64,000 nt of DNA from JAEZBP01 sp963832725 (GTDB lineage Bacteria; Myxococcota_A; Polyangia; Polyangiales; Sandaracinaceae), in the NCBI GenBank assembly GCA_963832725.1, contig CAWHVG010000003.1:1860001-1924000 (forward strand), in the 5' to 3' direction. The translations under genes and the position numbers were made by a program. The number at the start of each line of letters is the position of its first letter. Position 1 is the first letter of the stretch. Positions 57,213 to 64,000 of the stretch are shown here, piece after piece. The notes under the pieces were generated by a model. That model was not told the origin of the DNA. It worked only from the letters and a program-made list of their open reading frames with translations, and did not search any database.

Positions 57213-57487
57213 GACGTCCAGCCCGGCGGCGCATCCCGAGCACGTCGCCGAGGTGGCTCGGACCTAACCCGGCGGCGCGGAGCGACCAGCGATCGGGCCC
57301 AACGATCGGCCATGCTCGATGCCTGGGTCCTGATCGACTGCGGCGTCGCGGACGCCAGCGTGCCAGCGCCCCGCCCCAACCCACGCCACGGACCCCCAAG
57401 ACCGGTGCACCGGAGGGCGAGGCACACCATCAGCGTGCCAGGTCGTCGTGTGTTGGCACCGACGTGGGCGGGCGCTACCGTGCGGGC
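57213..57487. other. Region upstream of the antitoxin gene
   Basis: No supported gene. Bases 57447-57487 repeat the sequence that precedes the antitoxin-like fusion at 53985-54025, so the promoter region was copied together with the antitoxin. Confidence 0.5.
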
Positions 57488-57721
57488 ATGGCTGTGCGAG
57501 CGACCGTTCGGAATGGCCGGCTGACTCTGGACGAGCCGACCGAGCTGCCGGAGGGCACGGTGATCGATCTCGTGATCGACGACGAGGGGGACGACCTCGA
57601 CGCGGAGCAGCGGCGGGCGCTGCATTCTGCGATCGACCGCAGCCTCGAGCAGGCAAAGGACGGCCTGACCGCGTCCGCTGACGCCATCCTCGCGAAGCTG
57701 CGCTCGCGCCGCACGGGATGA
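57488..57721 (+). CDS. Type II antitoxin of a ParE/RelE-like pair
   Basis: The 77-residue protein has an N-terminal small beta motif MAVRATVRNGRLTLDEPTELPEGT and an acidic strand IDLVIDDEGDDLD. A helix follows (EQRRALHSAIDRSLEQAKDGLTASADAILAKL), which is the wording common to antitoxins encoded next to RelE/ParE toxins. The stop TGA overlaps an ATG (ATGA), the original toxin start. The toxin body is displaced 1.2 kb downstream by an IS630 copy. An incomplete duplicate is fused to another gene at 54026. Confidence 0.8.
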   Translation: MAVRATVRNGRLTLDEPTELPEGTVIDLVIDDEGDDLDAEQRRALHSAIDRSLEQAKDGLTASADAILAKLRSRRTG

Positions 57722-57726
57722 GCAAG
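57718..57726 (+). pseudogene. First three codons of the interrupted ParE-like toxin gene
   Basis: ATG AGC AAG overlaps the antitoxin stop. The next codon of the toxin (CCC GTT CGC) is found only after the IS630 copy, at 58911, so the original start is probably MSKPVRTTPLADQH. Confidence 0.7.
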
Positions 57727-58910
57727 ACTTCCGCGGAGGACATGTCGCCCAAAGATCTCGGAAAAGTCTCCGCGCCGTGATCTACGGTGGGAATGGCACG
57801 TACCGGACGACCCACGACACGCATCGAGTTGAGCGACGACGACCGCGCCGCGCTCGAGCGCTACACGGCCCGCGCCCGTAGTGCGCGTCGGCTGGCGTTT
57901 CGCGCGCGGATCTACCTGGCCAGTGCGTCGGGGCTGAGCGATGTCGACGTCGCAGCCAAGCTGCGACGTCGGGCCATACCGTCGGTAAGTGGCGCAAGCG
58001 CTACCTGAAGGAGGGGATTGACGGGCTGGTCGACGAACCGCGGCCCGGCGCTCCGCGGAAGATCACCGATGAGGCCATCGAGAAGGTCGTGGTCGAGACG
58101 TCGAGACCACGCCGAAGGGAGCGACGCACTGGAGCACGCGCCAGATGGCGAAGCGCTTGGGCATGAGCCACACCACGGTCGGTCGCGTCTGGCGAGCGTT
58201 CGGACTCAAGCCGCATCGGAGCGAGACGTTCACCATCTCGCGCATCAGATGCTGATGCATCTTGTGGGTCATCGTTGGGCTTACATGAACCCGCCCGACA
58301 ACGCGCTGGTTCTCTGCGTCGACGAGAAGTCGCATATTCAAGCGCTGAACCGACCCAGCCGTGCTCCCGATGCGGATTGGTGAAGTCGAGCGCCGAACGC
58401 GCGACTACGACCGGCACGGCACGACGACGCTGTTCGCGGCTCTCGACGTGGCGACCGGCTACGTCATCGGAAAGTGCTACGCGCGCCACCGCGCCACCGA
58501 GTTCCTCAAGTTCCTCCGCGAGATTCAGGGGAACAGGCCGAGGGACCTCGAGGTCCGCGTGATCCTCGACAACTACGCCACGGACAGACGCCGGCCGTGC
58601 ATCGTTGGCTTGCCAAGCGCCCGCGGTTCCACCTGCACTTCACGCCCACGCATGGCTCGTGGCTCAACCAGGTCGAGCGCTGGTTCGGCCTACTCACGCA
58701 GCGGCAGCTCCGCCGTGGCTCTCACACGAGCTCGCCGCTCTCAAGAGGGCGATCGAGGAGTTCACCGCCGTCCACAACGACGACCCCAAGCCGTTTCGCT
58801 GGACCGCCACCGCCGACGACATCCTCGCGAGATCGCCCGCTTCGCGCAGCGCACCCTCACCGCCCACAACCCCCCGTGACTTCTGATGAAATCAGGGATC
58901 CGGGGGCTAG
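57726..58910 (+). mobile_element. IS630-family element, copy 2 (decayed)
   Basis: This element of about 1185 bp is homologous to the one at 13265-14492 but in the opposite orientation. The left end keeps GACTTCCGCGGAGGACAT and then lacks the CTAGTCCCCT found in copy 1. The right end stops at GGGGGCTAG, so it lacks the outer part of the inverted repeat. It interrupts a toxin gene. Confidence 0.87.
57793..58879 (+). pseudogene. IS630-family transposase, inactivated copy
   Basis: The sequence follows copy 1 closely (MARTGRPTTRIELSDDDRAAL, CVDEKSHIQALN, SWLNQVERWFG) but the frame breaks at least four times (near 57968, 58100, 58360 and 58580). The catalytic segments are still recognisable. Compared with the intact copy it has many single-base losses, so here genuine decay is likely. 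Confidence 0.9.
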
Positions 58911-59207
58911 CCCGTTCGCACCACGCCGCTCGCGGACCAACACATCCTCGAGCTCGATGCCTGGTGGCGGGAGAACCGCGAGAAGGCTCCCGACCTCTTC
59001 GAGCAGGAGCTGGCGCTGGCGTTTCGTACGATCGCGGACGCCCCCGCGGCCGGGAAGCGCTATCCGCATGCGGCTGGGGTGGTACGCCGTGTTGTCATGC
59101 GTGCGACCCGAAACCACGTCTACTACGTCGAGCTGCCTGACCACGTCCTGGTCGTCGCGGTCTGGGGCGCGATCGAGGCTGGCGGGCCCGACCTCAGTCG
59201 GTTGTGA
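58911..59207 (+). pseudogene. ParE/RelE-like toxin body, separated from its start by IS630
   Basis: The 98 codons read PVRTTPLADQHILELDAWWREN, then FEQELALAFRTIADAPAAGKRYP, and VVRRVVMRATRNHVYYVELPDHVLVVAVWGA, the complete ParE/RelE fold that poisons gyrase or cleaves ribosome-bound mRNA in studied relatives. There is no start codon in this frame, because the first three codons are on the other side of the IS630 copy. The antitoxin gene is intact upstream. Confidence 0.82.
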
Positions 59208-59590
59208 GCGGCGCCGCGGCAGAGCGCCCGCCCCCAGCAACCGAGTTCGTGCTCCGGGCGGCGCGGGCAACCGGGCAACCCGAACCCGGTTCGTGCTCCG
59301 GGCGGCGCGGGCAACCAGGCAACCGGAACCGGGTTCATGCTCCGAGCGGCCACGGGCGCGCGATCGCCTGCAGGGTCGGGTCGTACGCGGTCGAGCGCGG
59401 AGTCAGCCGCGGGTGCGGTCGACTCGGTCGCGAAGCTCACCCCGGGGGCCGCGCTGAGCGCCGGCCGGGTGAGCCTCGCTCGCCTTCGCCGTCACCCCTG
59501 CCAATCCGCCGCGTCGAAGACGAGCCCCTCGACCACCCCGCGAGAATCGCGTCCGTGTGGCGCGTACGAACGTTGGCTTAGACTCGCCGC
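59208..59590. repeat. REP cluster and upstream region of the reductase-like gene
   Basis: Three REP-like units at about 59236-59345 (cores such as CGAACCCGGTTCGTGCTCCG) are followed by non-coding sequence. A possible degenerate RAYT remnant (GLVFDAADWQG on the minus strand, about 59492-59540) precedes the next gene. No intact gene. Confidence 0.7.
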
Positions 59591-60148
59591 ATGGGGCTCT
59601 TGACCTTCAGCATCAACGTCACTCTGGATGGCTGCGTCGACCACCGGGAAGGAATCGCCGACGACGAGACACACGCCTTCTTCACCCGCCTCATGGACGA
59701 GAGCGGGGCGATGCTGTGGGGCCGCGTCACCTACGAGATGATGGAGAGCTACTGGCCGGCGGTCGCCCGCGGCGACGAGGAGGCGCTGCCGGCGATCCGC
59801 GAGTGGGCGGTCGAGCTGGAGGCCAAGCCGAAGTACGTCGTGTCGTCGACGCGAAAGGACTTCCCGTGGACCAACAGCCACCACATCGCCGGCGACCTGA
59901 AGACGGACGTGCAGAAGCTCGAGGACGCGACCGGGGCCGGCGTGCTCCTCGGTAGCGGCAAGCTCGCGACCGAGCTGGACCGGCTGGATCTGATCGACGA
60001 GTACATGTTCCTCGTCCACCCCAGGATCGCCGGTCACGGCCCGACCCTGTACGAGAGCGGGCTGCCCAGCACGCGACGCCTCGAGCTGGTCTCGGCGAAG
60101 CCGCTCCGCAGCGGTGCGGTCGCCATGCACTACCGGCGGGCGCGCTGA
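59591..60148 (+). CDS. Dihydrofolate reductase-like protein (RibD C-terminal domain family)
   Basis: This 185-residue cytoplasmic protein has the fold of the RibD C-terminal/DHFR-like family (COG0262). It opens with LLTFSINVTLDGCVDH and continues with MLWGRVTYEMMESYW, YVVSSTRKDFPWTNSHHI, GVLLGSGKLATELDRLDLIDEYMFLVHPRIAGHG and LELVSAKPLRSGAVAMHY. These are the conserved NADPH-site and core strands. The natural substrate of these stand-alone enzymes is mostly unknown. REP-like palindromes flank the gene on both sides, but its body is intact. Confidence 0.9.
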   Translation: MGLLTFSINVTLDGCVDHREGIADDETHAFFTRLMDESGAMLWGRVTYEMMESYWPAVARGDEEALPAIREWAVELEAKPKYVVSSTRKDFPWTNSHHIAGDLKTDVQKLEDATGAGVLLGSGKLATELDRLDLIDEYMFLVHPRIAGHGPTLYESGLPSTRRLELVSAKPLRSGAVAMHYRRAR

Positions 60149-60175
60149 CTCGGAGCTCGCGCCCGGGCGCCGCAT

Positions 60176-60230
60176 GGGCGGGGCCACCCCAACCGGGCAA
60201 CCCCAACCGGGTTCGTGCTCCGGGGAGGAA
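60176..60230 (+). repeat. REP-like palindrome
   Basis: CAACCGGGCAACCCCAACC followed by GGGTTCGTGCTCCGGGG, the last copy of the REP family in the window. Confidence 0.75.
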
Positions 60231-60258
60231 TCGAGCCCGTTCATCTTCCCGGACGACG

Positions 60259-60927
60259 ATGCTTCGGACGATGCGCTCGCGCTCTTCGACGATTCGCCTC
60301 GCTGAGCGCCGGCGCCTCGGAGCTGGCCGGTTGGGCGCCGCGCTCGCTTCGATGCTGCTCGCGTGTTGCGGGGCACCCCGGGCGCCGAGTCGCGCGTCGA
60401 CGCAATGGCCGTGCTCGACGGACGCTTCGCTGGCTCGCCTCTGTCGGGAGAGCGGGGGAAGAGACGGCGACGGCGACGGCTGGCCCGATGCGCTCGAGGT
60501 GTTCCTCGGCACCAACCCGGCGAGCACGGACACCGACGGGGACGGCACCGACGACGCGCTGGATCGGTGCCCGCTCCTCGCCGATGACGGCGCGTCGCAA
60601 TCCCCGCTCGCCGCATTGCTGCAGGAGGCGGTGGGAGCGTTTCCGGACGCGGGCCCGACGCTGCTCGTCATTCCGGCAAACCAGCCGAGGGTGTGCTTCG
60701 ATCGACTCTCCGGGGTGCAGCTTCACGGTCGCTCGGGCGAATGGGACTACGCGACCTTGCGCTTCTGGGTGCCGGCGGATTTCCCGCATCGCCCCGCGGA
60801 GGGCGACGAAGTGGTGGTCGAAGCCCGCCTCGGCGGAAGGCTGTCCGGCTGCACGCTCCGGATCGCGCTGGTCTACCGAGATGCGCGCTGGGTGCGGGTG
60901 AGGGTGACGCGCACGTTGTGTGCGTAG
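60259..60927 (+). CDS. Lipoprotein with thrombospondin type 3-like calcium-binding repeats
   Basis: The 222-residue exported protein has a signal peptide ending in LLACCG (lipidated Cys at about residue 36), so it carries a long basic N-region. Residues about 65-105 contain GGRDGDGDGWPDALEVFLGTNPASTDTDGDGTDD, two DxDGDGxxD calcium-binding loops as in type 3 thrombospondin repeats. The rest is a beta-rich domain (LRFWVPADFPHRPAEGDEVVVEARLGG) with two cysteines. It is a likely outer-membrane or secreted adhesin-like protein. Confidence 0.78.
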   Translation: MLRTMRSRSSTIRLAERRRLGAGRLGAALASMLLACCGAPRAPSRASTQWPCSTDASLARLCRESGGRDGDGDGWPDALEVFLGTNPASTDTDGDGTDDALDRCPLLADDGASQSPLAALLQEAVGAFPDAGPTLLVIPANQPRVCFDRLSGVQLHGRSGEWDYATLRFWVPADFPHRPAEGDEVVVEARLGGRLSGCTLRIALVYRDARWVRVRVTRTLCA

Positions 60928-60967
60928 CGCTCATCCGCGAACGGGCGAGCCATGCATCTCCGAAGCG

Positions 60968-62650
60968 ACTGCAGGCGCAGCTCGGGACAGGACGGTGCCA
61001 TGGACTCCACTCTCGACCCCCGGCTGGAACGCTCGCGAGCGTCCGGATCGCTCCTCGACCCCCACCGAACACCACCGCGACCGGTCCACGGCGGTGTCGA
61101 CACCCCTCGGAAGGCAGCCAGAGCTCTCGAAAACAAATTCGAGGCAGCCGAGAGAGCCACCTGGACCTCGGAGAGGGGGTGTCGACACGCCGCCGGCGAG
61201 GTCCACGAGGTCTCCGGCAGGGGGTCGAGGCCGGCGAATGGAGGTCGCGGTCGTCCGAGCCGGGGGTCGAGGCGCAGTTTCCCCGTACGCGCTGGCTCGA
61301 GCGGGGTGTCGAATCGAATTTTCGACGGCCCGGCTGAGCTCGGGCGGGTGTGGAGGAAGAGATCGGGAAGGTGCGCGGGTCCTCTCGGCGCTCCGAGTCC
61401 GCCCGCCGCCGCCTCGACGGGCCCCACCGAGGCTCCGAGGGGCGCGACCAAGGGGGGTCAGCCCCCCGGTCGAACGAACCGCAGCCGGCGCCGGGTGCCG
61501 GTCACCTCCCCCAGGCCAATGCCGCCCAAACCAACTCCGCCGACAGCCGAGCGTCGCGCCCCAAAACGACACTCGGCTCCACGCGGACGAGCCGGGTGGA
61601 GCCGAGTTGTCGATGGCCAAGTATCGTCGAAGGCGGCGCCGCTCAGGAGGTCGTGCCGTCCGCTCCCTGGCCGCCGGTCGCGCCGGTCGCTGGGTCGCCG
61701 CCACCTGCGCCGGTCGACGGATTGCCGCCGCTCGCGTCCGGGTTGATCTGCTCGCCAGTGTCGGGATTGACGTCCAGCGGCTGGGTGTGCCGAGAGTAGG
61801 CCTCGCTGACCAGCTCCTGCTGGTAGTTGATCGGCGCGAGGAGCGCTTCGCGCAGGCGGACTCGATCGATGTCCTTCATCGGCGCGCTGCCGTCGGGCGG
61901 CGTGAGGTTGCGCTTCAGGGTGGCGTGCAGGAGCTCGACGACGACCTCGCTGGTCGCCTCGTGCAGCGTGTACTGCGCCGCCTGGACGTCGTCGTGGGTG
62001 ACCTGCCCGGTCGACTGCGGGCGGAGCGCTTGGGCGAAGCAATCGGTGAGGTCGCTGAGGATCCCGACCTCGCGCTCGACCCCGACGGTCTCCACGTCAG
62101 TCGGCGAGGTCGCCTTTCAGATGATCGGAGAGCATGGTCTGGAGGGTGCCGAGCATGACCTCGAAGGTCTGATTCGAGATGGCCCGGACGCCGTTCGGGA
62201 AGACGGCCTCCAAGAGCTCGCGCGCCTTGACCGCGACGTCGTCGTCGCCTTCCGTACGCCCGTTGACGATGGCGTACAGGCTGCTGAGCGCGCGGCGTGA
62301 TGTGCTGTTTCAACGCCCATCGCGTCGCCGCGGCTGGTGTCGGCCTCGAGCTTCTTCGCCGCTTGCCAGTCGAACTCGATCCGGAGCGCCTCACGTCCTG
62401 CCGCGATGCCGTCGTCGATGACGGGCAAGAGCGGGCTCGAGTCCGAGAGCTTGTCCGCCACCAGAGAGCGCGTCAGCGTCAGCGCGAAGACGTGCCGTCC
62501 CGACGGCATGTGAATGAGATCCAGATAGTCGGAGACATCCGCTCGGGTCATCTCCCCTCCTCGTCGTACGCGAGCCACCCCACTGCGACCCGACGGAACG
62601 AGGGTAACAGACCGATCGCGTATGAAAACCCCGTCGTTTCGGACGCGCCA
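60968..62650. repeat. Segmental duplication, arm B, first part
   Basis: Aligns with 51944-53625. It comprises a GC-rich stretch without a supported gene (60968-61642) and the decayed copy of the 52612 gene. Confidence 0.85.
61643..62551 (-). pseudogene. Duplicate of the 52612-53517 gene, frame broken
   Basis: The start (TRADVSDYLDLIHMPSGRHVF) and the C-terminal 150 residues (GVEREVGILSDLTDCFAQALRP to GGQGADGTTS) follow the intact copy almost residue for residue. The frame is lost near 62300, with an insertion around CGCGCGGCGTGATG, and again near 62095. One copy is thus enough for the cell, or the breaks are sequence errors. Differences elsewhere are mostly silent or conservative. Confidence 0.82.
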
Positions 62651-62697
62651 CCGAACCTCACTCATCGAGAGGCGCGGAGATCGGATATGCTCGCCGG

Positions 62698-63594
62698 GTG
62701 TGCGAAGGAAGACTCGTCCGCGATCCCACTGCGCCGATCTACCCCACGGCAATCGGCGGGTTCCTGCTGATACCGGGCCGAGCCGATAGGCCTTCTTTCA
62801 CGCTGGGCGAGGTCTCGTTCGGCCGCATGGCGATGGACGCAGTGTTCGTCTGCGTCCCGGGAAGCACGGGCGCGCCGGGACGCGATGTCGACGGTCGCCA
62901 GCATCGCGTCGTGATCCAAGTGCGGCAGGACGTGAGGCTCCGCGTCTCGAGCGTCGAGTACCCGAGCATCAGCGACGACGTCGACGAGCAAATCGCGCTG
63001 TGTGCGTTTGGCGACTCGCCTGGATACGCGAGCCGATCCTGGAACCCGAGCGAGACGGCCTACACGTGGGTGCAAACAGCGCACTTTCCACCAGAACGCG
63101 TTGTTGGGTTCGACGGGCGTGACGAACGGACCAATCTCGATTGGCGCCACAGTACTGGCCGACCCTCGTTCCAAGATCGCGGCGAACCCTGGTTCGTCGA
63201 CACCAGCCTCGACCGCAGCAGCAGCGCCAGGTATGCCGCCGCGGGCGTTCACGCCAGGCCGAACGGGCATCCCCGCGGTGAAATCATCTACGACTCGCCG
63301 GACCTGAGGCGCGCATACGCCGACCGACTTCGGAGCGAGCCCCAGATCCGGCTCCTCGAGACGGCGGTACAGTTCCGGACCTACCTCTACCGCCGGCCCG
63401 GCGGCTATCACGGACTTGCCTCGCAGGATCCCCTGGCGCTGGTCGAGTGGCGGTATTCGGAACGATGGGAGCGCGCCAGCGCAGGTGCGGAGGGGCGTCG
63501 CACGCACACTGATGTTCGCGTGCTCCGGATTCGACCGAATCCCCCCGAGCCTCCGTCCCTCGACGATGCCATTCGAGAGTACCCGTTTGGATGA
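62698..63594 (+). CDS. Hypothetical protein with the duplicated 120-residue C-terminal domain
   Basis: The 298-residue product (start GTG) has an N-terminal part of about 178 residues (GGFLLIPGRADRPSFTLGEVSFGRM, then DRQHRVVIQVRQDVRLRVSSVEYP; mostly beta) that is unique in the window. From ARYAAAGVHARPNG on it matches the C-terminal part of the fusion at 54026-54592. The frame is open and base composition is host-like. The stop overlaps the start of the lipoprotein gene (ATGA), as in arm A. The N-terminus may be the original partner or the result of a second swap. Confidence 0.62.
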   Translation: MCEGRLVRDPTAPIYPTAIGGFLLIPGRADRPSFTLGEVSFGRMAMDAVFVCVPGSTGAPGRDVDGRQHRVVIQVRQDVRLRVSSVEYPSISDDVDEQIALCAFGDSPGYASRSWNPSETAYTWVQTAHFPPERVVGFDGRDERTNLDWRHSTGRPSFQDRGEPWFVDTSLDRSSSARYAAAGVHARPNGHPRGEIIYDSPDLRRAYADRLRSEPQIRLLETAVQFRTYLYRRPGGYHGLASQDPLALVEWRYSERWERASAGAEGRRTHTDVRVLRIRPNPPEPPSLDDAIREYPFG

Positions 63595-64000
63595 AGCCCG
63601 GTCTCATCCCGCTCTTCGTAGTGCTCACGGGTTGCGGGATACCGCATCCCGCGGTCACGACGACTGAGCCTTCATGGCCATCGCTGTGCGCAGGAGAACC
63701 GGACGCGCATACGTCGCACGATCCGCCGGAAGCCCCGGATTGTTGGCGTGCGCATTTCCCGGTACGCCCCTGTGATGCGCCCGTGCACCCGGAGCTGATC
63801 GGGCTGTGGGGACTGGGCGGCAGCAGGTTCGAAGGCCGCCTGATCTACGACGGATGCTGTGTGACCTTCTACGACACAGGCTTGCGGCGGATGACCCCGA
63901 CGCTCGACATGGCGTCCGAGCTGGCCACCTACGGGCGACCAGCAAACGTCGGGGCCGCCAATCGCACACAAGCCGAGTGGGACGGCGACACGCTGAGCTC
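63228..64000. repeat. Segmental duplication, arm B, second part
   Basis: Aligns with 54232-54998 and continues to the window edge. Confidence 0.85.
63591..64000 (+). CDS. Lipoprotein of unknown function (arm B copy, 3' end outside window)
   Basis: Homologous to the lipoprotein at 54589 (MKPGLIPLFVVLTGCGIPHPA versus MKPGLVPLFVVLTGCGMPHAA). The mature part is nearly identical (DCWRAHFPVRPCDAPVHPEL, YDGCCVTFYDTG), with few changes, most of them silent. The start overlaps the previous stop by four bases. Because this copy is cut by the window edge, it cannot be seen whether its C-terminus is the natural one. Confidence 0.78.
   Translation, partial: MKPGLIPLFVVLTGCGIPHPAVTTTEPSWPSLCAGEPDAHTSHDPPEAPDCWRAHFPVRPCDAPVHPELIGLWGLGGSRFEGRLIYDGCCVTFYDTGLRRMTPTLDMASELATYGRPANVGAANRTQAEWDGDTLS

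Noticed and set aside
60968..61642. Coding sequence in the GC-rich part of arm B
   Set aside because: Open frames exist in several phases, but arm A and arm B differ by frame-breaking indels throughout this part, so it is not conserved as protein.

Overview
The window is high-GC DNA (roughly 70% by eye). It carries many genes for lipoproteins with a Cys-Gly-Gly start and Asp/Gly-rich linkers, a Cys-rich Stig1-like secreted repeat protein, an RRM glycine-rich RNA-binding protein, and lipoprotein-anchored methyltransferase-like proteins. This combination points to a myxobacterium (Myxococcota, Polyangiales/Sandaracinaceae-like). The assignment is inferred from gene style only, because there is no rRNA in the window.

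Layout. 0-1.1 kb: end of a phosphate-uptake operon (pstB, phoU). 1.3-13 kb: ordinary chromosomal genes (peroxiredoxin, Cys-rich lipoprotein, M48 metalloprotease, alpha/beta hydrolase, two tandem small lipoproteins, a 15-residue-repeat protein, a sirtuin, a methyltransferase-like lipoprotein, a DAO-type oxidoreductase, a response regulator). 13.3-14.5 kb: IS630-family element, copy 1. 14.8-25.8 kb: RRM protein, P-type ATPase, a second methyltransferase-like lipoprotein, a hydrolase, an M28 peptidase, tRNA-Asn with promoter and terminator, and two coupled secreted proteins. 25.9-29.8 kb: an rve-type transposase gene cut in two by a complete IS66-family element, with a clean 8-bp target duplication. 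30-36 kb: a giant SNF2 ATPase with helical-repeat and propeller-like N-terminal regions. 36.5-49.3 kb: a putative defence island with an Rpn-like nuclease, a DISARM-like DrmD helicase plus Eco57I-type adenine methylase pair, and three lower-GC genes (DUF3644, a candidate PD-(D/E)XK nuclease, a RelA/SpoT-domain enzyme). 49.3-64 kb: a mosaic of REP-like palindromes, full and broken REP-associated tyrosine transposases (RAYT), an HNH endonuclease remnant, a toxin-antitoxin locus split by IS630 copy 2, and two arms of a large segmental duplication (about 51.9-55.0 and 61.0-64.0 kb).

Single-base frameshifts occur in many otherwise well-conserved genes (phoU, M48, response regulator, hydrolase, M28, SNF2 twice, HNH, methylase at least four times). 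Several look like one extra G in a short G run. Consensus indel errors are therefore a serious alternative to real decay. Genes broken this way are marked as pseudogenes here, with the reservation that many may be intact in the cell.

The most interesting parts are the DrmD/methylase pair with its low-GC companion genes, the REP/RAYT family caught in several stages of fragmentation, the TA operon interrupted exactly at the toxin start, and the segmental duplication with in-frame swapping of N-terminal domains.
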